Assembly (NCBI GenBank): GCA_963680875.1
Contig: OY804586.1
Coordinates: forward strand, 57,508,203-57,572,202
Source: Bathymodiolus brooksi
Lineage: Eukaryota; Mollusca; Bivalvia; Mytilida; Modiolidae
DNA length: 64,000 nt
Reading direction: 5' to 3'
Shown here: piece after piece, positions 48,205 through 58,332 of the stretch
Position numbering within the stretch: the first letter of the stretch is position 1
How the letters are laid out: every line of letters begins with the position of its first letter
Translations under genes and position numbers: made by a program
Notes under the pieces: generated by a model
What the model was told of the DNA's origin: nothing
Seen by the model: only the letters and a program-made list of their open reading frames with translations
Databases searched by the model: none

Positions 48205-49350
48205 CAATTATAGTCTTTTGTTGAGGTCAATACAAGTGAATATTGATTTCTAAGGTCCATAAAAACTTGTATTGACCGATACAAAAGACTGTAAAGTGTA
48301 ATTGTTTTATTACATTAAAATGAAAAGTGAAAGTGAAACCAAGTCAATATGAAATTAATCACTTCATTATGACGTCGTACATAATGCAATGGAAAACGAA
48401 AGTGAAACCAAGTCAATACAAGTTTTAATCAAGCAATATCAAATTTAACGGAATGTCAGATGACAGCATGATAGCCAATGAAATTGCTTAAATAAAATCA
48501 TTATGTAATAAATATATATATATGGGTCAGTGTAATGCTTGCTAACTACAGATAAGAAAAGTGGTTTTTTCTTTGTCTTTTGCATGGGATGATGAATTCG
48601 TGGCCAGAATAACAAGATGTGACAAGTGACATTAAAACCAATACATCAAACTATTTATCATTTATTTTATTGATAAGCCATGGTACTTTTAAGGAAAAAT
48701 AGATAAGACCAATGAAAAAAAATACCAGTGTTTCTACTAATATTCTCGAAAAGGGAAGGTAGTATAAGTAGACAAAACATATATAATATATTTTTACCTA
48801 CATTGTAGGTTATACAGAACAAGGATCTGACTTTAACTTTGTCCAAAAATGTCAATAAAAACTTGAGACACGAAAAGTTGGGGTCAATACCAAAAATTTG
48901 AAACACTGGTAATTTGTTTTGCCTAAATACATTGTGAATTTATATTTATTAAAATAGTAGTTATGAAATGATAATATGTAGTTAGAACTGTTTCTTTGTG
49001 GTCCCTTCTGGGTTTTTTTCCAGTTCACCTGACAATATGCTTTGCTGGTCAAAGACATGTGATCCAAGCTGGCCTTGGGATATTACCTGAACTTAGGACT
49101 GCAGCCTGCAGGATAATTTACAGCTGAGTCCATAATTTATATCATAATTAAATATTCAATAAAGAGATGAAAAATGTTGCTGGTCAACATTTTGTCTTCA
49201 TTAGTTGTTCTGGTTCATTACTAATACACTATGACTATGTTGAAAATTTCATTAATATTTTTCTTTACAGATGGTTGGGAGTTAACAAAATTTCAACTCA
49301 AGGTGTGGCAAGAATATATCTTTTGGTACTATGTGATATTTGTTATATAA
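45642..49350 (+). CDS. Small three-exon gene of unknown function, 104 aa
   Basis: Exons are 45,642-45,732, 46,988-47,131 and 49,271-49,350. Intron 1 runs GTATGT...CTGCAG and intron 2 GTTAGT...TTTACAG. Both introns are phase 1, exon 2 is exactly 144 nt, and the joined frame stays open to a TAA at 49,348. The start ATG is followed by an acidic/basic N-terminus (MSEEERRTSSLEVENICNVN). Exon 2 encodes a helix-like segment (SLLHDLLQNFNQSSTSELND). The tail ends in an aromatic, hydrophobic run (YIFWYYVIFVI). I recognise no family. Exons 1 and 2 are the stronger part; exon 3 is short and could be a chance acceptor plus ORF, in which case the gene continues elsewhere. A transposase relic lies just downstream. 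An AATAAA at 49,453 could be its poly-A signal. Confidence 0.5.
45733..46987 (+). other. Intron 1 of the three-exon gene
   Basis: GTATGT donor and a polypyrimidine-poor CTCTGCAG acceptor. It contains a poly-G/A stretch near 45,860 and the SINE-like copy at 46,718-46,890; the rest is unremarkable. Confidence 0.5.
46718..46890 (+). mobile_element. Possible tRNA-derived SINE in intron 1
   Basis: GGGGCAGTCGTGATCGTATG starts a tRNA-like stretch and CTGGTTCGAGGTGCACTCG resembles box B. A body with GGTCTGTGGTCTTCTCAGGC and CCAGGGTACTCT follows, a layout familiar from metazoan-wide SINE families. Box A is weak. Confidence 0.5.
47176..47260 (+). repeat. (TA)n microsatellites
   Basis: Two TA runs (about 47,176-47,212 and 47,238-47,259) abut the left end of the large palindrome. 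A third run at about 48,166-48,200 lies beyond its right end. Confidence 0.85.
47321..47420 (-). ncRNA. tRNA-like SINE head, left palindrome arm
   Basis: On the minus strand it has GTAGTCGAGTGGTCTAGGGC and GGGTTCAAATCCCG, with better-kept boxes A and B than the tandem copies. The acceptor stem does not pair properly. Confidence 0.65.
47908..48008 (+). ncRNA. tRNA-like SINE head, right palindrome arm
   Basis: Mirror copy of 47,321-47,420 with the same intact box B GGGTTCAAATCCCG. Followed by the family's 3' end, GGTTTAATTTTCAGACGTAT. Confidence 0.65.
48204..48445. repeat. Small inverted repeat plus duplicated GAAAGTGAAACC block
   Basis: AGTCTTTTGTTGAGGTCAAT (48,211) is matched in inverted form by ATTGACCGATACAAAAGACT (about 48,273-48,292), a hairpin of ~26-bp arms. 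Just downstream, GAAAGTGAAACCAAGTCAAT occurs twice (about 48,328 and 48,390). The region lies inside intron 2. Confidence 0.6.
48446..49270 (+). other. 3' part of intron 2
   Basis: AT-rich, ending in TTTTTCTTTACAG. A short TATATATATG tract with GGGTCAGTGTAATG at about 48,515-48,538 repeats the sequence at 47,212-47,226. Nothing else is recognised. Confidence 0.45.
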
Positions 49351-49392
49351 GATACAAATGAACTTTCATTCAAGATACACCTTCCTGTTATA

Positions 49393-52300
49393 TTGTCAAA
49401 TCTGATTTTTTTTTATGTATCTAATATTTCTGCATTTATAAGAAAAATCAGAAATAAAATTAAATTTGTTGTTAAGAAAAGGTATGCTGATGCTGCTCGA
49501 GAATTAGCAGTTGGGGTAGTTATAAAAGATGTAGGACCTTTATGTGAAAAGGAAAATATCTCCTTGGAATGGTTGCATAATCCAACACCTTTAAAAAATC
49601 ATGTTCATGTTACAAAAGGTCTCATGTTAGAATTGAGGAGAGTTAGAATGTGCCACAATTTAAATCTTAAAAAAGTGTCCTTGTGGATAAAGTATTTATG
49701 TGAGTTAGATTAAACACCAGATGCTGATGGCTTAAAAAGACAGCTTGACAGAATGTATAATAAACAGTCAAGTCTTTTAAGATCCTTAAAAGATAAAGGA
49801 CAAGCTGGGTATGAATATGTAAATGAAACCTACCAGCCTCCCCAAATAAAATTTGTCCCTGACAGAGACACTGTTTCTTGTAATCAGGTTGATAATAAAG
49901 TAGAAACAAGTAGTGAGGTTAACAAAATAAATGTTGTCCCTGACAGAGACACTGTCTATTGTAATCAGGTTGATCATAAAGTAGAAACAAGTAGTGAGGT
50001 TAACAAAATAAAAGTTGTCCCTGACAGAGACACTGTCTCTTGTAATCAGGTTGATCATAAAGTAGAAACAAATAGTGAGGTTAACAAAATAAAAGTTGTC
50101 CCTGACAGAGACACTGTCTCTTGTAATCAGGTTGATCATAAAGTAGAAACAAGTAGTGAGGCTAACAAAATAAAATTTGTCCCTGACAGAGACACTGTCT
50201 ATTGTAATCAGGTTGATCATAAAGTAGAAACCAGTAGTGAGGTTAACAAAATAAAATTTGACAAAGATAGTTTAAGAAAATTAAAGATCAAGTTACAAAA
50301 TACTAGAGAGGAAAAATTAAGCTCAAATTTAAGGTTATACAAATTAAGAAAAGAATACAACTTATTGAAAATAAAACATGAAATAAGTGAATCAAAACTC
50401 TCAACACTTTCTTCTACCAGGAATGTTAACAAAAAATTAAAAAGAAAACAAAACAAAATTATTGAACTTGTAAGCAGCCATAACAAATTGGAAAAAGAAA
50501 AGAAATTCCTGAAAGCAAGAAACATTGCCATAAAAAATAAATTTAGGAGTCAATCAGCATTGCTGAAGTATTATAGAAATAAAATGAATGATTCAAAATT
50601 GTTGAAAAATGTGGAAATACATTCATCCAAAAACAACAGTTTGGATCAAAGTCATAACAATTCAAATACATGTGCAATAAATGATCATTTAAATTATCTT
50701 GAAAATGAAAATGAAATTATGAAAGACCAAGTAGAAGAATTAATGAATTCGAGCTCTCAAACAATTAAACTGTTTGAAGGTGGGAAATATAAGGACAATG
50801 TACGTGAGGTTTACCTTGCACTTCTTTCGATGAATGTTGGTGTTAAAAATGTAGAAAAAATAGTTCAGACAGTGCTTGAAAAAATGGCCTCTATTAAAGT
50901 TGACAGGCTTCCCAAAAAAACATTTTCAGAAACTATGCTCATAGAAGCCAAAATATTAGCACAGTTACAGGCAACAGAAGCTATGTTAGATAGCTCTAAT
51001 AACACACTATATACAGATGGAACTAAAAGGGGTGGTCGCAAGTTTGGGGGTTTACAAATTGGTACAAATTCTGGTCAGTATAGTTTAGGATTAACAGAAA
51101 TGGTTAGGGGTGATACTGAAAGTTTTCTGGATATGATTAATACAATTTTAATAGATATGGCTAAATTAGCACAAACAGATCCAAACACCCAAACACAAAA
51201 GAGAAATCAATTATTACTATCAATAAAAAATACTATGACCGATAGACATATTGTGAACACCTGTTTAAAAACATCTTTAGAAAAGTTGAACTCAGAATGC
51301 ATTCCAGAAACAGATGATACAACAGAGGAAATTAAAAATAAAATATCAACACTAAATGGGTTTAAATGCAATTTGCATGTCTTGGTAAATTTTGCAACTC
51401 AAGCAGAAGCAGGTTTAAAAATTTGGGAGCAAAATGTTTTAGATTTTAATGTCAATGAAAATTCTTCAACTTCAAATAAATTTACCTATAATCAATGTAC
51501 TACAGATTTTATTAGAGCATGTACAAAATTGTGTGTCCCAGGTGCTGATGAGAAATCTGGGTATGGTTCTTTTTTCTTAACTTTTTTACAAGACTTGGAT
51601 ATTCCATGTGATATTAAAATGACAACTTTCCATGGACACAGAATAAATTTAATGTTTGCAATGGGAGCAGCCGTCTTTTTCCACCGATTTCACATTGAAA
51701 ACTTCATTAACTAATTTTTTTGTTCTGGTGAGAGAAACTTGTTAGTTTCAGCTGTTTGTAATTACTTAAACAATCCTGTTTATTTGGCTGGCTGTCGTGC
51801 TTTTGGAATTATTGATAAGTTATTTACAGGGCCTATTTGGAGAATTATTGAAGCCTCAAACCATATTTTGGACTTGAATGATGAATGGTTTAATTTTAAA
51901 CAAAATGTAGAGAAATTTTCCAGTGACGCTTCAGCACTTGTTGATGGAAAGATTATATACCCAGAGTTTACTAATAAAGATCTTGTATTTGACAGCCTTT
52001 TTTCAGTTCAAGATCCTGAATTAAATTCATTAACAATAGAGGCACTCCAGATATTTTGTTAAATTTAAGTATTATCATTGAAAGACAACTCTCTGACATT
52101 TTACCAGGTGGTCATTTGAATGAAAATACTGATGGTGGTGATGGTCCCCAACTTAGAAAAGAGTCCAAAACAGTTCATCCCACAAATATAATTTCAGAAC
52201 GTGACTTTGCAAACTTTGATCGTTTAAAACGGGAAAAACCAAATGCCAATATTGTAGCTTTAGAAGGTCTTATTCTATTTTCAAATAACAAAACTGGCTA

Positions 52301-53282
52301 AATGAAATGGAATGTGAGAAAAAAACAGAAATTATTAAAATTGCAAGGGAAAATGCCCCAAGTATTCTTCAACAATTTAAAATTAGAAAAGAATAAATTA
52401 AGCAGAAACACATATTATTACTAAAACAAAGAAAAGAAGAAAAGGTTAAAAAAGAAAAAGCTAAACAACAGGAACTTGAACAACTAACTAAAGACATTGA
52501 AAAAAATAGGTGGTTTATGGGTTTCCAATCAAGATTTTAATAAAAATTTACAAAAGTTGAATGAAAGCTCAAAGTTTGATGCTGTAAAGACACAATCAAA
52601 ATTTAGAAAGAAAGTGTTAAAATTTAGGCCTGATGACAAAACTTTATTACAGTTTTCAGTGAATGGTATTCCTTTTACTTTTGATGAACTCATTTCAAAC
52701 CTTCATGTTTTAATATCTTCTAGTAATGTCAATGATCATGAACTTCAACAATTTTCAATAGATTCAAATTTCTCAATTAAAGCTAATTTTGTTATTAAAT
52801 CTAAGTCAGAGAGGGAGGCACTCATGTTGAAACAAAGGGAACTTGTAAATAAAAAAATTGAAAATATTAGGTCAAAGTTAACTGCAAATGTAACTAGTGA
52901 GCCTCTTGCCAAAAAACCAAAAAAAGCAACAAATCAGTCAAATGACATAGAGCCTTCAAAGATTTTAAAAGATAATTCTAACACAGTTATAGAATATAAA
53001 ATTGGTCAAAATGTTGCAGTAGCTTATATGGATGCTTGGTATCCTGGTCAAATTGTTTTTGTAGATGACAATGTTTTAACAGTAAAATATTTACATCCAG
53101 CAAATAGTAACATTTTTAAATGGCCTGAAAAAGAGGATACAAGTATAATAGATAAAATTGTTGTATTTCATTTTGGGTTTGATATTCTTCCTAAAGACTC
53201 ATTTGGTAGGACTTGGTATATTCCAAACCTACAAGAAATACAGTCTGAATATCAAGCCTATTTTTCAAAGTATTTTGAGTAG
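49393..53282 (+). pseudogene. Relic of a transposase-like gene (coiled coil, RNase H-like core, Tudor-like C-terminus)
   Basis: The frame runs from about 49,393 to 53,282 but is broken by in-frame stops at 49,711, 51,712 and 52,394, and by frameshifts near 52,060, 52,295 and 52,500 (the last at an A-run). In order, it shows a basic N-terminal region with GPLCEKENISLEWL; an 81-bp in-frame tandem repeat; a long Lys/Glu-rich coiled coil (about 50,260-50,600); a core with YTDGTKRGG (near 51,010), MTDRHIVNT (near 51,235), LHVLVNFA and LFTGPIWRIIE; a charged helix; and a C-terminal QNVAVAYMDAWYPGQI segment that looks like a Tudor/SH3-type barrel. The spaced Asp motifs suit an RNase H-fold transposase. 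I recall similar unnamed multi-copy proteins in bivalves and cnidarians but cannot name the superfamily. No terminal inverted repeats were found. Confidence 0.7.
49849..50253 (+). repeat. 81-bp in-frame minisatellite inside the transposase relic
   Basis: Five consecutive copies of a 27-residue unit (VPDRDTVSCNQVDHKVETSS with EVNKIK) differ by a few bases each. The 81-bp period keeps the reading frame. It sits between the N-terminal region and the coiled coil. The copies are too alike to be old, so expansion was recent. Confidence 0.9.
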
Positions 53283-53373
53283 TCTTCTTGTTATATTTGT
53301 TATTGTAATATGAAATTGTTTCAGCTTTTTTCTTGCTCTCAATGTAAAACTGTATGGCTTGCATTTGGTTTGA

Positions 53374-53655
53374 TACAATATTTCAGTTATATCATGGTGA
53401 TCAGTTTTATTGGTGGAGTAAACCGGAGTACCCGGAGAAAACCACTGACCTGCCGCAAGTCACTGACAACCTTTATTAAATCACAGTGTTGTATCAAGAA
53501 CACCTTGAGTTACCATGAGCAGCATTCGAATGACATAAAGAGTAAGACTGAAACAAATTTATCTGCTCAAATTGTAATAAAGGGAAACCTGAATATAAAC
53601 AGCAGAACTTTATTTTAAATAAAGTTCCTGATGTAGCCTTTTGTAGGGAATCTTT
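53374..53655 (-). mobile_element. SINE-like repeat, copy A
   Basis: ATATTTCAGTTATATCATGG, GGAGTACCCGGAGAAAACCA and AGCAGCATTCGAATGAC match the copy at 54,706-55,032 at about 80%. The CATTCGAA block looks like a damaged inverted box B, so the element points to the minus strand. The shared tail ends TTTAAATAAAGTTCC then GTAGCCTTTTGTAGG. Confidence 0.6.
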
Positions 53656-54057
53656 AATACAAACTGTCTGCATGTGTATGTCTGCATAATAAATAATATA
53701 TGTATTACTACTAATGCTTGGTGATGATTGATGTATATAGTTTTTTCTACTAATTCTTGGTGATGATTAATATATATTTGCATATAAATAACATTGCTTA
53801 GGTGGTTGGAAGTTATGTTAATAATGTTAATTTTTATCTTTATATCAGTAGAGAATCTGGTATTAAAGTACACCTTAGTTATCTTCCTTGACATCTCAAT
53901 GTCACACTTAAGCTTAATTCCAGGTTAATGAGGAAAATAATTTGACAAATAAAAGATTTCATCTCTGTTGATTGATTATGCTTATATATTATATGCTTAA
54001 TGCTATATTTTCCTTCTGGAAAATTCTTTTTGGAATATGATTAAAATCTTAAGCAAT
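53656..54057. other. AT-rich intergenic DNA
   Basis: Contains a short direct repeat (ACTAATTCTTGGTGATGATT and a variant near 53,708 and 53,750). I see no coding signal. Confidence 0.5.
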
Positions 54058-54402
54058 ATGAGCTTTTGCCACCACTTGGCATCCGTCGTCTGTTAACTTT
54101 TCTCCTCTGAAACCGCAAAACCAGTTGATCTGAAACTTGGTAGGGAGCATTTATGGAATGTCCTCTATAAAGATTGCTCATTTCGTCCCGATTGGTTAGC
54201 AAACATGGTCACCACATGCAATTCTTGTTTCTGATTGGTTGATTTTTAAAAAATCTTCTCCTTTGAAACTGCTTAGACATATGAACCAAAACTTGGTAGC
54301 AAGCATATACCGGTACATGTATGGAAGATTCTGTATTAAGTTTCTTCAAAGTAGAATGAAAGGTGAGCAACACAGGCTTCACCCACTGGGCCTCTAGTTA
54401 TT
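54058..54402 (-). mobile_element. Pearl-like element of the third family, minus strand
   Basis: On the minus strand it starts TAGAGGCCCAGTGGGTGAAG, then GTTGCTCACCTTTCATTC, and continues with AACCAATCAGAAACAAGAAT cores. It ends near a short ACGGATGCC stretch. It is the reverse-orientation counterpart of 42,841-43,257. Confidence 0.65.
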
Positions 54403-54705
54403 ATTGTTTTATAAAATACATTTTCTTTTTTTTTGTAAGTCAATGTATGGGATAACAACCTTACAGGTTCTGGTCTCTATTGAAGAATAATTTATTATAT
54501 ATTTAGTTTTACATGTAGCTGGACTTATTCAGACCACAATACATGTGACAATAGATGATGTATTTATAAAATACACCAGATATTTCCTAAATAATAAATG
54601 AATGAACTTAATATGTTGTTGTTGTTTTCATTGAACATGTTTTAAGAAGCAAATTAGAATAGTAATGAGCAAGACTGAAACTTTGACATGGAGTCGGAGA
54701 GTAGG

Positions 54706-55032
54706 GTTAGGGGTTGGGTTATGGTGTTTAATGCCACTTTCATTTTCAACAATATTTCAGTTATGATGGTCACTTTTATTGGTGGCATAAACCAGAGTAC
54801 CTGGAGAAAACCACATACCTGTTGCAAGTCACTGACGAATTTTATCACACAATAATGTGGTATCAAGTTACCATGAGCGGGATTCGAACGGCATGGAGAG
54901 TAAGACTAAAACAAATTTACTTGCTTAAATTGCAATCAAGAGAAACCTGAATATAAACAGCATCCTATATAAACAACATAAACTTTATTTTAAATAAAGT
55001 TCCATATGTAGCCTTTTGTAGGAAATGTGTAA
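54706..55032 (-). mobile_element. SINE-like repeat, copy B
   Basis: Better preserved than copy A. It has a plus-strand start GGGTTGGGTTATGGTGTTTA and an inverted box B GCGGGATTCGAACGG (about 54,877-54,891), so the pol III promoter faces the minus strand. It is followed by the same AAACCTGAATATAAACAGCA tail as copy A. Confidence 0.65.
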
Positions 55033-56713
55033 ACCGTGCAAATAATATCCATCTATTTTAAACACAAGCTGCTTTGCTGGTTTTAAGGAAGTTTAGTTTA
55101 GAGGTGTTTCACTATCATGCTTGTTGGGTGGTTGTTGCATATAACATCACTTTCAGCAATTGTACAGCTACATTATGATAGCAAGACATTGAGGTAGGAA
55201 AGCAAAAACACCTACAAATGTATATATATATATCAAGCTGACCAGTTAAGCTTTCAGCAAGTGGTAGCACTAGGTGTCTGGAATCTTCACCCCTTGAGGG
55301 ATTACATATTGGTATGAAAAGTATTCAGTTTAATTTATTAGTTACTTGAAGTTATAGATTATCAAAATATCTTTAATTTGATACCTTGATGATCAAATTC
55401 TGACTAGAAACGACAGAGTAATCATAAAAAACGTAAATTTGCACAACAAATTTTAAAGCAATTGCAGCCATTTTGTTTTCAAAATGGCCACCAATATGAC
55501 AATAATTCCTTAATAAAATGCTAAGACAAATAAGAGGTCATTGGTACAAATCTCCATATCCATTTTTTCAGTGATATTAATTATATTGATAACAAAAATG
55601 ATCAAATTATCTTGGAACAGGTTCCCTGTCTGATGAATTTTATGAAAAAATGGTGGCCATTTTGAACAAAATGGCCACCATTTCTTGTGTCGACAAAAAA
55701 AACATCACGTCCAACAGAACGTGCACAACACTGTGGTATTACCTTCAAAACTTTGTGCGGATATCACTTTTAGTTTAGGAAATATAAAGCTTTTTGTGTC
55801 ATTTTTCCATATAACTGCTGTGAAACGGTGCCATTCTCAAATAGTGTTGAACACTAATTGCACACCCATCTTTATGGATTCATAATTCCCCAAAAAGATG
55901 TAAAAGGTGATTCATATGTTATAATTGCACACAAAACAAGTATTTCTACACACAATTTCTTCTATTATGATGTCAGATAAGTTATTTTCTGACAAAATTA
56001 TGGCAATGTGAGCCATATGGACCTTTCGGTCAAGATCAAAAGTGGCTCCGCCATACATTTTGGACAGTGAAACAAATAGCAAATATTACTTCAAGCATGT
56101 TCAGTTTCATTTTTCTGACAGAATAACTTATAATCTATGGGACATAATCTGCTGTTTACACAAACATTCAGAACTCTAAACAGTCATTAAAACCATTATT
56201 GATGGCTGCCATCTTTGGAAAATTATCGGCCAAAAAAAGACAATTTCAGATGCTCATAACTTTTGAACCCTTCATCCGATTTTTACAAATGAAGGCTCAA
56301 AGTTCTTCTTAGATTGAGCTCTATCTAATGGTTCAAAAACAGCAAGCATCCCCTGTAATTGATTTTTGACTGGCATCTCTACCAGATGTAGTGTTTATAG
56401 AAAGAAGATTGCCGCAGTGCTGCTGGATAGGGACCGGTTCACACTCATTTAGGGTATATATGATCATTATTAAAGACCCTATTGTGATTATGAAATGTAT
56501 AATGACAAGCAGAACGCTGTTCCTTTACTTTAATTTGTGTCTAAGTGAAAAAGTGGATAGTATCCCATGTTCATTTACATCCGCATTCTTTCTTACCAGA
56601 CATATATTACAAAATATTCCTTTAAAGCATGCTTTGATTATAATATTGTAACCAAAAGGATCTCAGTTTTCGTATTTAATGCTATATTTGTGTTTTATAT
56701 TGATCTTACTTAC
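55033..56713. other. Intergenic or intronic DNA with GGCCATTTTG palindromes
   Basis: Holds a perfect palindrome at 55,648-55,683 and a weaker one at about 55,467-55,488 (GCCATTTTG, TTTT, CAAAATGGC). Sequence around 56,200-56,300 (GATGGCTGCCATCTTTGG, GCTCATAACTTTTGAACCC) resembles a decayed dispersed repeat. The 86-codon plus-strand ORF at 56,391 shows no domain. Confidence 0.5.
55648..55683. repeat. 36-bp perfect palindrome around GGCCATTTTG
   Basis: AAATGGTGGCCATTTTG at 55,648-55,664, AA, then its exact reverse complement at 55,667-55,683. Each arm carries a CCATNTT YY1-type core. Confidence 0.9.
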
Positions 56714-57022
56714 TTTCTCTAAAGACATCGCCATGAAGCAAATATTTCGGGGTTGACTGGTTAAATCCATAAATACAGTGATAAGTAACATTTAAGTCCG
56801 CTTCAGACAGATTGCGGATGACAAAACCAAACCCATCTTTATTATGTGTTCCATGGTATTTCACTTTGGGATCATTTGAAAAAGTTTTTACATCTATAAT
56901 TATCGTCTTAGATCTGACAAACCATCCTGCCGGCTTACTGCAGCAGTTTTCAACGGGACAAAACAATGTCAAATTCTGTCCATAAGCAGTTACCTTTTCT
57001 TTTACAACCCACTGAAGTTGAC
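56714..57022 (-). CDS. Immunoglobulin-like domain exon (partial gene)
   Basis: The 309-nt exon lies between a minus-strand acceptor (TTTTATTCAG, just above 57,022) and a strong donor (GTAAGTAAG, at 56,713-56,705). Both ends are phase 1, the usual arrangement for Ig-domain exons. The 103 residues start QLQWVVKEKV and show the Ig hallmarks: first Cys at residue 21 (LTLFCPV), Trp 33 (GWF), and second Cys at 82 in DLNVTYHC, 61 residues on. N-glycosylation sequons lie at N16, N70, N77 and N87. The DLNVTYHC-YGF ending is a style I associate with molluscan cell-surface or secreted Ig proteins. Flanking exons, with the signal peptide and any membrane segment, were not found, so the protein type is unknown. 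Confidence 0.8.
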
Positions 57023-57461
57023 CTGAATAAAACAAAATAAATAACGATGCAATGCAATTATTGAATGATTGATACTGATACTATTGGGCTTTGTCAAATC
57101 ATGCACGAAACATTATTCAACGAGACCGTAGGCCAAGGAGAAGGTTGCATTTCTTGGGTTGATATATCTTTTGATTATAGCAGTATAATATTTTGTGTAG
57201 AAGGTAACATAAAGCTAAATCACAATGTTCCCTGATATTTTCACCAGGGCAATAACACATCAAATCATGACGTCATCGATGTATTAAGATGGTGATTTCG
57301 TCATTTTATGTTTTTTAAAGTTATGCTTTACAAATAAGAATATTGATTAATAGTATCATCCCTTGCAGAAAATTAATTGCATCTACAAGATCGTGCAATT
57401 CTGCTTTCAAGAATATTCATCATTATTATACTTCGTGTAAGTTTCTGCAGTGATATTTGGT
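57023..57461 (-). other. Likely intron upstream of the Ig exon
   Basis: AT-rich DNA on the 5' side of the Ig exon. I see no further exon with matching phase-1 borders. Confidence 0.4.
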
Positions 57462-57655
57462 ACTGTAATATTTTGGCATATTACCTGGACAATTAGACAC
57501 TCAGTATAATAATGATATTAATGTGGTGTTGTCCAGGTAATATGCCAAAATATTACCCAGGTCTGAGAGACATATTATCCTCCCCTTCGGTCGGGTAATA
57601 TGTCTCTCAGATCTGGGTAATATTTTGGCATATTACCTGAACAAGACCACATTAT
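57462..57655. repeat. Foldback element with ~60-bp arms and a third partial arm
   Basis: The left arm (57,521 to ~57,579, with CAGGTAATATGCCAAAATAT) is inverted at ~57,593-57,651 around a short CTCCCCTTCGG loop. A third copy of the inner block in inverted order (TAATATTTTGGCATATTACC) lies at 57,467-57,486. It is MITE-sized; no target duplication was identified. Confidence 0.8.
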
Positions 57656-58332
57656 TATATAAATATTCGTGCAATAGCCCTATGATATTAACTGAAATTA
57701 AAAAATAAATAATTGTCAGTATGCCCACAGGTTTTTTCATCTGGGGGTACATGTACCCTTTTACCTTCATTTTTGGGGGTACATCCAAATTTTTGGGGTG
57801 CAATGTACCCTCTAACTCTTGATTTGAACAATCTGTTTCAGCCAATCAAAAAGCCCGTTAGAACTCTCTCAAATTTCACGTCTATGGCGTTTGTCAAGGA
57901 TGCAAATGGGATTTCTTTCAAAAACAGACTTAAAGGACATATAAATTGGCGTAAGGTAAGAAATTTTATCATAATTTGAATGGATGAAAGTATTTAGCTA
58001 GTCAAAATGACTCGCTTACGCATGGGAAAGTCTGTACACAGATGGGAAGTGGTCAACCCAACGTTTGTACGACTTCGGATTTTCACGCCGTTTTGTTTTG
58101 GTTCGTGTATGATACCTCAGCAGTTCGGAGGCCTACACTAACAATTGGGGTCTCTTTGGAAAGGAAAATTACTTGACTTTCGACTGGTGGAAACATTTTT
58201 TGAAAATATTAAGGCGTTCCGAAGTTACGATCAATTTAACACGACGACTTAAAAAAATGGAAGCAAGTGAGTTCGCCCCCTTGTAGTATTATATAGTTTT
58301 TTTTTCTTTTTTTTTTTCGGACACACCTAGCC
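57656..58332. other. Intergenic DNA with a possible short exon
   Basis: A plus-strand segment, 57,884-57,955, starts with ATG, reads MAFVKDANGISFKNRLKGHI then NWRK, and meets a GTAAGA donor. It could be a first exon but is too short to trust. GGGGGTACAT blocks near 57,745 and 57,775 form a small direct repeat. Confidence 0.3.

Noticed and set aside
57884..57955. First exon starting MAFVKDANG with a GTAAGA donor
   Set aside because: Only 24 codons, and no matching downstream exon was found before the minisatellite.
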